Positions 35,820 to 47,400 of a DNA stretch of 64,000 nucleotides are shown here, piece after piece. The notes below the pieces were generated by a model, which saw only the letters and a program-made list of their open reading frames with translations, made no database searches and was not told the DNA's origin. How positions within the stretch are numbered: position 1 is the stretch's first letter; each line of letters opens with the position of its first letter. The stretch is from Batillaria attramentaria. Its lineage: Eukaryota; Mollusca; Gastropoda; Batillariidae. The stretch covers positions 890,001 to 954,000 of the forward strand of contig JACVVK020000056.1 of the NCBI GenBank assembly GCA_018292915.2. The letters run 5' to 3'. The position numbers and the translations under genes were made by a program.

Positions 35820-38800
35820 CTACATGGTCCAACCCTTGTCGTGGGGTAGTGGCTTGTGTACCTCAATGACCCAGAGAACTATGCCAGCAGGAGCACATGC
35901 TCCTGGCAGGGTCACCCAAGCTGGACAGGTCGAAGGGTAGAGGTCAGACGAATGTGGACCACCTCTCCAAGAGGCTAAACGGGTTTGCGTAGGGTTAACA
36001 GCCCTACCTGTAAAAAACACTAAGTTACTGAAGCATCGACAGCAACAAACCGAGACATTCACCTGGGCGAGGAAGGGTCTCCATCCCGGAGACCTATGAC
36101 GCATTGCAGTGAAAGCCGAAAGGAAGCTGCAAGGCCGACCCCCCTTCTAACACCCAGGACAACAACGAGAGTAGCCACATGGAACATCAGGACAATGTAT
36201 GAAGTAGGAAGGACCATACAAGTAGCAAGAGAGATGAAGAACTACAAGATAGGAGTACTGGGACTGAGTGAGACAAGGTGGCTACAGACAGGACAGCTGA
36301 GATTTTCATCGGGAGAGCAATTGCTGTACTCTGGACACACAGAGGATGGAGCCCCCCACACTGAGGGCGTGGCCCTGATGCTGGCACCGGAGGCACAGCG
36401 GGCACTCATCGGCTGGGAACCTGTCAACTCCCGCATCATCACAGCCAAATTCATCACCAAGAAAAAAGACATCAAGCTGAACATCATCCAGTGCTACGCT
36501 CCCACCAATGATGCGGAAGAGGAGAAAAAAGATGACTTCTACCAACAACTGCAGACAGTGATAGATAGAGGAGGAGCCAAGGACATGACCATACTGATGG
36601 GAGACTTCAACGCCAAGATTGGATCAGACAACACAGGCTATGAGGACACCATGGGAACACACGGACTGGGACAGATGAACAAAAATGGCGAGCGCTTTGC
36701 AGACTTTTGTGCCCTGAACCAGCTAGTGATAGGAGGCAGCATCTTCCCACACAAGCGCATCCACAAGGCCACATGGAGATCGCCGGACCATGTCACGGAG
36801 AACCAGATTGATCACATCTGCATCAGCCGGAAGTTCAGGAGATCGTGGCGGGATGTGCGCGTGATGAGGGGTGCCGATGTATCATCAGACCACCACCTTC
36901 TTGCAACAACATTGAGACTTCGGCTTAAGAGGCACACCAACGCCAACAGCACACGGACCAGGTACAACGTTGGACTTCTCAGGAACACAGACACACAAGC
37001 AGCATTCCGGATCAGCCTTTCCAACAGGTTCCAGCCACTGCAAGACCTGATGGAAGACAGTGAAATGGACATCGAGACACAGTGGGAACACAGCAAGAAA
37101 CTCTGGCACGACACATGCGAAGAGGTCCTTGGCAAGAGAAAGACCCAACATAAGGAATGGATCTCTGCTGATACCATCCAGAAGCTGGAAGCTAGGAAAG
37201 AGAAGAAAACCGCACTGAACACGAGCCGAACAAGAAGAGCTAAGGCAAAGGCACAAGAGGAATACACAGCAGCTGACAGAGAAGTGAAGAGGAGCACCAG
37301 GAAGGACAAGAGGGACTACATCGACAACCTGGCCAGTCAAGCAGAGGAAGCAGCCCGACAAGGGAATCTAAAAGACCTGTACCAGGTGACCAAGAAGCTC
37401 GCGGGCAAATTTCAGCAGACAGACAAACCAGTGAAGGACAAGAACGGGCACCCACTGACAACAACTGAGGAACAGCTGAAGCGATGGGCAGAACACTTCA
37501 GGGAGCTGTTAAATCGCCCCATCCCTCAAACACCACCAGACATCCCACCAGCTGAGACAGAACTACCCATCAACTGCGACAAGCCCTCTAAGGCGGAGAT
37601 CAGGAAAGCCATCATGACACTGAGAAATGGGAAAGCTGCAGGGCCGGACGAGATACCAGCAGAAGCCATTAAAGCAGACACAGAGACAGCCGTCAACATG
37701 CTGCACAGCCTGTTCAGCAAGATCTGGGAGAAGGAAGAGGTGCCAGCCCAGTGGAAAGAAGGGATCGTCATCAAGCTGCCAAAGAAAGGGGACCTCAGGG
37801 ACTGCAGCAACTACCGAGGGATCATGCTCCTGTCAGTGCCAGGCAAGGTTCTCAACAGAATTCTACTGGAGAGGATGAGAGAGGCAGTCGACCCCATGCT
37901 CCGAGACCAGCAGGCAGGCTTTCGCAGGAACAGGTCCTGCGCTGACCAGATTGCCAGCCTACGCATCATTGTGGAGCAGTCACTGGAGTGGAACTCCCCC
38001 CTCTACATCAACTTCATAGACTATGAGAAGGCCTTCGACAGTGTAGACAGAGAGGCGCTGTGGAAGCTGCTAAGGCACTATGGAGTTCCCGGGAAGATCA
38101 TCTCCCTGATCCAGTGCACCTACCAAGACATGAGCTGCAGGATTGCCCATGCCGGCCAGTTGTCAGAAAGCTTCGAGGTGAAGACCGGAGTCCGCCAGGG
38201 ATGCCTGTTGTCCCCGTTTCTCTTCCTCCTGGTCATCGACTGGATCATGAAGACCACTACAGCAGGCAGGAAAAACGGGATACAGTGGACACTCTGGACG
38301 CAGCTGGATGACCTCGACTTCGCGGACGACCTGGCGCTCCTGTCTCACAGCCACAGCCAGATGCAGGACAAGACTACGTGCCTGGAAGCCACATCAGCCG
38401 GAACAGGGCTCAAGATAAACAGGAAGAAAACCGAGCTGATGAAGATCAACACCACTGCCAACACACCAGTCACAGTCGGTGGAGAGCCCATCAGGGAGGT
38501 GGAGTCTTTTGTCTACCTGGGGAGTGTGGTTGATGGACAGGGAGGCACAGACCGAGACGTCACAGCCAGAATCGGCAAGGCAAGGGCAGCAATGGTCATG
38601 CTGAAGAACGTCTGGGCATCCAAAGTTGTCAGCATAAGAACCAAACTTCGCATCTTCAACTCCAACGTGAAGTCAGTTCTGCTCTACGGATGCGAAACAT
38701 GGAGGACAACGAAGACGATGCAGCAGAAGATCCAGACATTTCTCAACACCTGTCTGAGGCGCATCTTCAACATCCGATGGCCAGAGAAGATCCGGAATGA

Positions 38801-39102
38801 AGAGCTGTGGGAGCGAGCGGGGCAGGAACCAGTGGCCAAGCAGATCCTGCGGAGGAAGTGGGGCTGGATTGGACACACCCTCAGGAAGCCAGCATCCAGC
38901 ACCACACGCCAAGCCCTGACATGGAACCCGCAGGGGAAAAGGAAGAGAGGCCGGCCTCGCAACAGCTGGAGGCGGGACACTGAGGCAGAGCTATGTAAGC
39001 AGGGGACCAACTGGACTGGAGTGGCAAGACTAGCCCAGAACAGAGTGCGATGGCGAAGGGTTGTCGATGGCCTATGCTCCACGTGGAGCCAAGGGCCTAA
39101 GT
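35820..39102 (+). mobile_element. RTE-like non-LTR retrotransposon, full length
   Basis: A perfect 14-bp target duplication AAAATACGGAATCC at 35806-35819 and 39103-39116 brackets the element (3283 bp). It has a 276-bp 5' UTR, a single long ORF and no 3' UTR or poly-A. The host TIR element is continuous across the site once one duplication is removed. Confidence 0.9.
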
Positions 39103-39104
39103 AA
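36096..39104 (+). CDS. LINE endonuclease/reverse transcriptase (RTE/BovB-like)
   Basis: An uninterrupted 1002-residue frame. An apurinic-type endonuclease domain covers residues ~24-280 (ATWNIRTM, LSETRW, CYAPTNDAEEE, MGDFNAKIG near 167, SDHHLL near 263). A coiled, basic linker follows, then reverse transcriptase: NYRGIMLLSV (~573), IDYEKAFDSVDR (~640), GVRQGCLLSPF (~697), and the catalytic FADDLALL (~740). The C-terminus has GHTLRKP and GKRKRGRPRNSWRRD, typical of these single-ORF elements. It copies its own RNA at a nicked target. The stop codon TAA uses T of the element and AA from the target duplication. RTE placement is by eye; a related single-ORF clade is possible. Confidence 0.9.
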   Translation: MTHCSESRKEAARPTPLLTPRTTTRVATWNIRTMYEVGRTIQVAREMKNYKIGVLGLSETRWLQTGQLRFSSGEQLLYSGHTEDGAPHTEGVALMLAPEAQRALIGWEPVNSRIITAKFITKKKDIKLNIIQCYAPTNDAEEEKKDDFYQQLQTVIDRGGAKDMTILMGDFNAKIGSDNTGYEDTMGTHGLGQMNKNGERFADFCALNQLVIGGSIFPHKRIHKATWRSPDHVTENQIDHICISRKFRRSWRDVRVMRGADVSSDHHLLATTLRLRLKRHTNANSTRTRYNVGLLRNTDTQAAFRISLSNRFQPLQDLMEDSEMDIETQWEHSKKLWHDTCEEVLGKRKTQHKEWISADTIQKLEARKEKKTALNTSRTRRAKAKAQEEYTAADREVKRSTRKDKRDYIDNLASQAEEAARQGNLKDLYQVTKKLAGKFQQTDKPVKDKNGHPLTTTEEQLKRWAEHFRELLNRPIPQTPPDIPPAETELPINCDKPSKAEIRKAIMTLRNGKAAGPDEIPAEAIKADTETAVNMLHSLFSKIWEKEEVPAQWKEGIVIKLPKKGDLRDCSNYRGIMLLSVPGKVLNRILLERMREAVDPMLRDQQAGFRRNRSCADQIASLRIIVEQSLEWNSPLYINFIDYEKAFDSVDREALWKLLRHYGVPGKIISLIQCTYQDMSCRIAHAGQLSESFEVKTGVRQGCLLSPFLFLLVIDWIMKTTTAGRKNGIQWTLWTQLDDLDFADDLALLSHSHSQMQDKTTCLEATSAGTGLKINRKKTELMKINTTANTPVTVGGEPIREVESFVYLGSVVDGQGGTDRDVTARIGKARAAMVMLKNVWASKVVSIRTKLRIFNSNVKSVLLYGCETWRTTKTMQQKIQTFLNTCLRRIFNIRWPEKIRNEELWERAGQEPVAKQILRRKWGWIGHTLRKPASSTTRQALTWNPQGKRKRGRPRNSWRRDTEAELCKQGTNWTGVARLAQNRVRWRRVVDGLCSTWSQGPK

Positions 39105-41127
39105 AATACGGAATCCGTATTTTTGAAAAAAAAAAAAAAAAATCCGTGTAATATTCCGTTCGGCATTATCTCGTGGTCGAACCTGGATGAGAAGAAAACT
39201 TGTTTGGCCAATGGCCGTCGTCCGATCTCGTCAGTCAGCCAATCAGAAGCGTCAAAGGCCAGCGCGCGGTCGCCGTTTTGCAGCTCGCGAATGTTAGCAT
39301 CCATGCGATCTTCGCGCCGATGAAGCATTCATCTGGATTTTTAAAAATCGAATAATTAAACCAACAGAAAGAAAAATACAATACGGATCGTTTCTGAGGG
39401 GGCTACAAAAATACGCGTTTGATGATTGTCCGACTTGGGCGTACACGTACCGGATTTTCCCAGAGGCTCTCGCCATTCGTTCTTTGCCGGCGTCGATAAA
39501 GCATTGAGCGGTTGTGTTTTCTTACGCAAAACTAAAACAGCAGAAAGAAAAATGCATTACGGGTCGTTTGTTAGGGCCAGACACGACGATTAAGTTACCA
39601 ACAATTTGCCTGGGATGATTGTGCGCGGGCTGTGGCACACCTGACTTGCGAGTACCGGATTTTCCCGAAGTCTATTTTAAGACGAAAATCAATACGAAAA
39701 ATCAATACTAGTGATCTCATTTGGGGGAGGGACTAATCAAGATAGCCATGTAGTTAACAGTCAGGGCTTGAGATCTTCCACCGTGCTTTTGTCGGATTTC
39801 CACCTTTGGCTAAAAATTTTCTGGCCTCTCAAAAAGTGTTTCAGTCAGTCCTCCTCTGAAGCACTTAAACTGAATCACTCACACAGATTTCAGTGTATTT
39901 AAAAACAAATCTTGGGGAGCATTCCCCTCCACACCCCTAGCTTAACAATTAAGCAGGCGTGCACTCCTGGCTTTGACACTTCATCACCATAGTAAGTGTG
40001 AAACAGTTTGTGGTAAACACACTGTGTAGTTTTACACAGATAAAGAAACACCTTTGCTTGGAAATCAAAATGTGTACTTGCAATCTGTGAATTTGTATAA
40101 AGTGTCATCCTGTTAAGTGGGTCCGACTGTATTACAGATACACTTTGCTATTCAAAAACTACACTTTGGCACCCCCTAAACCATGCTGAACCTTTCTCAG
40201 TTTCTGAGAGTAAACTGACAGGTCTTCTAATGTGTGGATTTTTTAATTAGAGTTTGATTCTCCACAATGATTATTTGGATAAACTTGTGTACAGCAACAA
40301 GAGGTCTGTAATAGTTTGAGTCTAAGGGTTGAAATTTGAAGGGAAAATGTGGTAGATAAGAATAGCTATCAAATGCTCTCAGGTGCCACGAGAGGCCTAA
40401 AATTGGCTCTTAAATTTGGCAAAATTCGTGTTTTTTTCCGGGGGGGGGGGGGGGGGGGGCGTTGCCCCCCTGGTCCCCCCAGCAGGGCTCTTCCCCTGCA
40501 CCCCGCCAGGGCCTAGGCGGCCCCTGCACCCCGGCCTGGGAAAAGAAGTTTCAGTATTTTCAAAATTGCCAGCTTTCACCCATGATGTATATATATATTA
40601 TATGCATTACATACTGAGAGTGGGCATTTTATGGCATGAGTATATATGCACTGCCTTTTGTGTGTATCATTTCTCCATTGTATTTGTAAAACTAGTACCA
40701 AGGATTTGCGTTACTGGTATTTTATTTTGGAAGGGGCGATAAATCCACAGGTCATATCAAGTGTGTTTCTTTATTGATATCTGTAATATTTTGCACTTTT
40801 CTCTTCTTTTTTTTTTTTTTTTTTTCCTCGGACTGAAAAGGCATCATCGGTTGGCCTTTCGAAAAACAAGAGAAAGAGAATAAAAAAGAATTCCCTAATT
40901 CACTCATTGTGCATAGGCTTAAGCGCATTTTGTAATTTTTTTTTTTTTTTTTTTGTCTGTTTAAGAAGCAAAGTGGAGCAAGCAGAGAGTGGTGTGAGAT
41001 GGGCAAGTGTTACTCTGCATGGTTTTCTGGATTCTCCAGTGTCTGCGAAGGTGCATGAACATGGATTTTTCTTGGAGGGAGACAATGTGCATAGTTTTGT
41101 TGTTTTCCAACAAAGACTACTGGCTGT

Positions 41128-43838
41128 CTTTGTAGCGAATTGAGTATTTCTTTTATTTTAATAATTGTGTTTGCAGGTAGATTTAGGATGTTTGCTGTAG
41201 TTTAGTTTTTGGTATTAGTTTCTTATTATTTTCTAGTTAGTCCCTGTATCGGGTTAGAGAGTAAGTGGTCACGTTGTTTTGTTTTCCCACCTCCCTTCCC
41301 CTCACATGCGCGCCCGCTGGTCAGTTTCAAAGCTGTCCCGCGAGCCAGCCCCGCCAGGCCCCACCCTATAAAAGACCCCAGTTTTCCCGCCGAAATTCAG
41401 AGCGCTCCCGATTTTGGATTACCCCCCTGGGCCGACCAAGTCTATCTAATATTGTACGGATTACCTCTGTGATTTTTCTTGGACACTTCTCAGATCGGAC
41501 CGCTAAATGTAAGTGCCCCAGTTTTTTTTGGTGGTTTGCTAGTGTTTGTTTGTTAGTGCAATCTCATGCGGTTTTGATGTTTAAGTGATTCAGTCAGTTT
41601 CCAAGTTTTCACGTAGACACTGCAGCCAGTAACGCTATTTTTACTAACTTATTCTCTAGGTTTTTAGTGCATAAATTGTGTAACCCAGTGCTTTCTTTTA
41701 TATTAAATTTCTGTAAGCGTAGTTCGCCAAGAACGGCTCTCATTTTATTTTACAATTCTAATGGTGAAAGTGTATATAAATTATTCTTCCCGCTGATGCG
41801 TAGATGCTCAGCGTATGCTGAACCCCTAGTCTGCGTAACCTTTGCCCGGCAGCAAGCGAGCGAGCGTGTACCGTGAACTTCTGACTCTCGCAACTACACA
41901 GCCACCGCAATGGTGGAATTCTATTCTTATCACCCAGCCTTTCGGTTTCTCCTCTGCCCGGAATTCCCAATCCTACGTAGAGTGTTTGTTTTTATGATAC
42001 AGTCAAACCTGTCATGGCGGTCACCTGTATAAGCCATGCCACTGTCCAACTCAGTCACCCCAGAGGATCCCTGAGCGTTTTCCCTCTATATATGCACTGT
42101 ATAACCAGGTCACTGTCTAACGCGGTCGTGCCACCTATTTTGGCAGTCCCAAACGACCTTTTACACTGTACAAGGCAGTCACTTTGTTGTGTAGTGACCG
42201 CCGTCGGGCCCCTGCTGTGTTCTCAACTGACAAGACAGACTTCCTAACTGCTTGACAAGCCAGGATTAGCCACGCCGCGGCTCACTGACACGCGCCTCCC
42301 CCTCCGAGTGAATAGCCGGGGGATTGGTGGGGGTGAGGGGGTTGCTGTTAGCGTCGTCCTTTTGATTGCTTTGCAATCAGTACGAGGTCTGTAGGAAACG
42401 GTCAGCTTTGTGTTTGTAAACCAATCAACTTCCAAGGTGTATGAATACATGAAGGTGTTGTCACCCTGTTTGTCGTTTCTATTGCTTCTGATTGAGACGA
42501 CGACGTGTTAGTGTGCGTGAATCCGCTGTCAGCAGGAAGCTTGTTGTTGCATTGTCAGTCGATCACCTGACTGTCTTGCCGAAAGAACACTGTATGTGCG
42601 TGCACTTTTTAAGTGTCAGACTGATGGGTGCGTTTAGCGTCTTTGTCAATGCCAGATGAAACTGAAGCGGACCGACTTCGCTAAACTGTAAAAATGAAAA
42701 GCATCAGTTTGAGTCTGTCTCCGTTTGAATGCAAGTCCGTCGTCCGAGAGAGAGAGAGAGAGGTGGAGCATTTGCAGAACGCGGAACTAAAACGTGTGCA
42801 TGTACAATGTACTGTAAGAAAATCCCATGGCTGCAGAATCAGCTCTATCATGTGAGCGAATATGCTCAGTCAAGCGGCAGTTTCCTTCTGTATGACTTGA
42901 TATTATGGCCCTATGTAAGGCTGTGACAGTGAACAAGGCGAATCGATGTACATGTACATGTACTTAAAAAGGTACATATACACATAAACACATGCATTTC
43001 ATGCATACCAGAGATATTTGATGTATTTTCAAGTGTATAGAGAGCTTTAGGCGAGCCCTGTTGTCAGCTCATAACACGTGCACTGCTAGAGTATTCATTG
43101 GGTGACATGCTAGCTGTTGACATGCCTTCCTGGATAACCCGGTCACCTGTCTAAGGTGGCCAGTTTGACCCAGTCCCTTGGGTGACCGCCTTACACAGGT
43201 TTGACTGTAATTCTTCTTATTTTGGTTCCGCCCCCCTCCTTTCCTTTGTTTTGTTTGTCCGTTAGTCTGAATAGTTAATAATATGGGTTAAGTGATTCAC
43301 GTTAATTAGGAGTTTTGTCTGTTATTTTAGAAGTGCTTGTTTTGTTAGTGAACGATTAGTTTGTTTTCCTCACTGTTCAGTTTGGCTATTTCATTCCTAG
43401 TGCTATTTCTATTTGTAAGTTAATTCCTAGACAGCATAGCAACTGTTATATGAGATTATATTTTTCTCCGAATCTGTGCCATAATTAATCGTAATTCCTT
43501 TCTTTTGTTAATTTGTGCCATGATTTACTGAGCGATTTACTGTGATTTCCCCCTTTTTGTTTGTTATTAGATTTTTGTAATGATCACTTTGTTTGAACGT
43601 TCCTCTTCTCTCAATTATTGATAGCATGTGTTAGGGAGTGGTTGTGTGAGTGACGTGAGTGCGTGCTAAAGCAAGCGTGATTCACAGTTACTGAGAGCTT
43701 GCACAGGCCGTGTCCTTAACTACAGACTTGCAGCCACACACCAGACATTCACTGCCTATTACATACACTAACTAAAATCATGCACACCTTTTATTAATGT
43801 AACCTACACACAACGACACCTTCTCTCCCGGCATTACA
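41128..43838. mobile_element. Unclassified insertion splitting the RPP40 pseudo-exon 8
   Basis: The paralogous exon 8 reads straight through CTGGCTGTATTCAG. Here, 2711 bp are inserted between CTGGCTGT (to 41127) and TATTCAG (from 43839). After removing a nested element (42000-43207) about 1.5 kb of outer insertion remains. It has a promoter-like CCTATAAAAG at about 41366-41375 and TG..CA-like ends, so a solo LTR is possible. No clear target duplication and no protein were found. Confidence 0.6.
42000..43207. mobile_element. Non-autonomous TIR element with TA target duplication
   Basis: The ends CAGTCAAACCTG and CAGGTTTGACTG extend inward as imperfect TIRs (GGCGGTCACC on both sides), flanked by TA at 41998-41999 and 43208-43209. 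TA flanks fit the Tc1/mariner superfamily. Length 1208 bp; no transposase frame. Confidence 0.75.
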
Positions 43839-44489
43839 TATTCAGCATATGGACACCATGATGTTTGTCAGTAAGAGAGGAGTGTGTGTGTGGAGAAATG
43901 AGTGAGAGAGACAATATAATGACCGAGAAATGTATGCTGTTCGTGCCTCTCCTGAATAAATATGCATTGAATGCACCAGTCTTTCTTTGGTTATTTTGTA
44001 CACGCATCACCTCTGTGTTTATCATAGCAATTTAAGGATTTTCTGCTGGTGTGTTTTGGAAACAGGAAATAAAGAACTGAGATGCTCGAAAAGGTTGCTT
44101 ATGTTGTTTAAAGAAAAAAGGAAATAAAAAAAGGCATGCATTAACATCAGCGCATAATTTCAATGCAGCATACTACAGTTATTTTCCGATGTAGGATATG
44201 TAATGGTGGAGCATAAAAAAATCGTATAAAAATCAACACGCCAGTTGTATACGCCAGTCAAACTTCTAACTTCATGAATGATACTCTACAGAAGTTCATC
44301 ACTGCCTGTCTCCATAAAGCTTTCCATGAGAAATGGGAAAGAACTCTTGTAGCCTTACAATTTTTTTAATGAACATAGGTGCCTTCCCCTTGCAAGATTC
44401 CAGGGAGCGTAACTCTGCACGTCAAACTCGACGGACTTTCACCAAGTTCGGCGAATTTCTCGTGTTTGCACAACTTTGATCGCCTGGTC

Positions 44490-47400
44490 ATGTGCGCTGC
44501 GGTCCTGAAACACTGGCGGGAGGCGGCTACAGCGATTCTAGTGCATCAGCGCAGACCTGCCATTCAAAATATCCAGAAAAATGGTGTCAAACCAAAGACA
44601 AAGTCGCCTGACACGGAGCAGACGACAGTGGCTCCAATGGCAGGCGGTCTCGAAATGCTAGTGATGAAACGAAGTAGCCGGTCTTCATTCATGCCAGATT
44701 TATATGTTTTTCCTGGAGGAACAGCGGACGATGCAGATTTTTCTCGCGAATGGATGGATATTTTTCGAGCTGCGACCCCAGAAAAGAAAGAAGAACGGTT
44801 TGGGTTTGTGAAAACTTTATCTGAAAATGCGCCTATGTTCAGTCGCCAGCGTGAGGCCAAGTTTTCATCCATTCCAAGTGAAATTGCCTTTAGGATATGC
44901 GCCCTAAGAGAAACGTTTGAGGAGTCGGGAGTACTAATAGCACGGAAAGGAGAATCACTGTGCAGCTACAAACAAAACTTTAGTCCATGTGAAGCTTTTA
45001 ATTTTGGACAGGACCATGCTTCCGAGTTGGAGGAGTGGAGACAGAAAGTCACATCCGAACCCACGCAGTTCCTCCAGTTGTGTAAAAAATATGATATTGT
45101 GCCAGATGTCTGGTCCATGTTTGACTGGTCGGACTGGTTGACACCAATTGGTGACCCACTCAGCAGCAAGAGATTTGACGCAGCATTTTTCATTTGTTGT
45201 CTGGAAGAGAAACCTCATGTGGCTGAGGATGCAAGTGAACTTGTTCATTTTCAGGTAGCACAACTTTGGTTTTTGACAGGATAAGAATTGTCAGTGCTGA
45301 TGTTTGTCTTTCGTGACATTCATAAAATTTGGCTTCTACTTTCTGTGTGTGGTGCTGGCTGGGGCTTGCAAAATATCTGCAAATAATTTATCAGACTGAA
45401 AATGTTCAGCCAGTCCTTGAATCCTTTACAAGACATATGCCATATGTTTGAGAAATTGAAAATCAATTATTATGAACAAATAGATATAAAAAAAAGTTCA
45501 ACTCTCATTAGTAAGGACAGTTGTGTTGGATAAGCCCCCCTTAAGCATGCATCAAGTTTTCATGTAACCTGTTATTGTCGTGTCAGCTCGCTTTGCAGCT
45601 TTCTCAAGGAATGATTTTCATTCTCCCGTCCAAAAGAGAGCGTACATGTAACCATATATACAGCTGTATGGCTCACTCTGCAGTCATTTTGTAAAAGGGA
45701 TCTATTGCCATAGATAAATTTGATAAGCACTTGGGTGGTATTTCCATACCTGCTGGTATCTAGAACAAATCGCCGTACTTTTGGTGGTGGTACGTTGTCT
45801 TTCTAGTGCAGCTTGGGTTTCTCGTGTTTCAGTGGTCCAGTCCACAAGAGATGATCAGCGAGAATAGACAGGGCAAAGTTCAGCTGGCACCCCCTCAGCT
45901 TTATGAAGCTCACCGCTTGCTTAACTTTTCCTCGGCTGACGATCTCATGAACTTCCTACGACGAAGGGTGGGCCAGCCTATGGAGAGGTGGATGCCTGTT
46001 CGAGTGCAGTGCGCTGATGCTGTTTTGTTCCTTTTCCCAGGTTATTACTCTTTCTTTCAGTTGAGTTTATCAGTTATAATAATACATGGGTGAAAGCTGG
46101 CAATTTTGAAAATAAGGAAACTTCTTTTCCCAGGCCGGGGTCCAGGGGCCGCCTAGGCCCCGGCGGGGTGCAGGGGCAGAGCCCTGCTGGGGGGACCAGG
46201 GGGGCAACGCCCCCCGGAAAAAAACAAATTTGCCAAATTTAAGAGCCAATTCTAGGCCTCTCGTGGCACCTGAGAGCATTTGATAGCTATTCTTATCTAC
46301 CACATTTTCCCTTCAAATTTCAACCCTTAGACTCAAGCTATTGCAGACCTCTTGTTGCTGTACACAAGTTTATCCAAATAATCATTGTGGAGAATCAAAC
46401 TCTAAAATCCACACATTAGAAGACCTGTCAGTTTACTCTCAGAAACTGAGAAAGGTTCAGCATGGTTTAGGAGGGTGCCAAAGTGTAGTTGCCCCCCGGA
46501 AAAAAACACGAATTTTGCCAAATTTAAGAGCCAATTCTAGGCCTCTCGTGGCACCTGAGAGCATTTGATAGCTATTCTTATCTTAATCTACCACATTTTC
46601 CCTTCAAATTTCAACCCTTAGACTCAAGCTATTACAGACCTCTTGTTGCTGTACACAAGTTTATCCAAATAATCATTGTGGAGAATCAAACTCTAAAATC
46701 CACACATTAGAAGACCTGTCAGTTTACTCTCAGAAACTGAGAAAGGTTCAGCATGGTTTAGGAGGGTGCCAAAGTGTAGTTTTTGAATAGCAAAGTGTAT
46801 CTGTTATACAGTCGGACCCACTGACTTAACAGGATGACACTTTATACAAATTTACAGTTTGCAGGTACATATTTTGATTTCCAAGCACAGGCGTTTCGAT
46901 ATCTGTGTAAAACTACACAGTGTGTTTACCACAAACTGCCCAACACTTACTATGGTGATGAAGTGTCAAAGCCAGGAGTGCACGCCTGCTTAATTGTTAA
47001 GCTAGGGGTGTGCAGGGGAATGCTCCCCAAGATTTGTTTTTACATACACTGAAATCTGTGTGAGTGATTCAGTTTAAGTGCTTCAGAGGAGGACTGACTG
47101 AAACACTTTTTGAGAGGCCAGAAAATTTATAGCCAAAGGTGGAAATCCGACAAAGGCACGGTGGAAGATCCTAAGCCCTGACTGTTAACGATATGGTTAT
47201 CTTGATTAGTCTCTCCCCCAAATGAGATCACTAGTATTGATTTTTTGTATTGATTTTCGTCTTAAAATAGACTTCGGGAAAATCCGGTACTCGCAAGTCA
47301 GGTGTGCCACAGCCCGCGCACGATCATCCTAGGCAAATTTTTGGTAACTTAATCGTCGTGTCTGGCCCTAACCAACGATCCGTAATGCATTTTTCTTTCT

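Larger units (their letters stand above)
35757..40583 (+). mobile_element. Unclassified TIR element (copy A), carrying a nested LINE
   Basis: The left end GGGTGAAAGTTGTCCGTGTG and right end CCAGCTTTCACCCA are the inverted termini seen more clearly in copy B (46085-47922). Without the LINE it is about 1.5 kb. It contains an AT-rich centre, a GCCAATCAGAAGCGTC block, and a G/C-rich arm at about 40439-40545. No protein was recognised. It lies in the RPP40 pseudogene intron 7, and the paralogous intron at 27062-27500 lacks it. Confidence 0.75.
34930..43874 (+). pseudogene. RPP40 partial duplicate (exons 6-8), disrupted
   Basis: Pieces: the 3' part of exon 6 at about 34930-35022 with one extra G in AGAAGGACAG (frameshift), exon 7 at 35519-35656 (open, splice sites kept), and exon 8 at 40966-41127 continuing at 43839-43874 after a 2.7-kb insertion. 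Exon 8 also has a 2-nt deletion (GTTGTTTTCC versus GTTGTGTTTTCC). Exons 1-5 and a promoter are missing. Intron 7 holds a 4.8-kb nested transposon. Clearly non-functional as RPP40. Confidence 0.9.

Noticed and set aside
36187..37464. Minus-strand open frames inside the LINE
   Set aside because: Antisense shadows of the endonuclease/reverse transcriptase frame.
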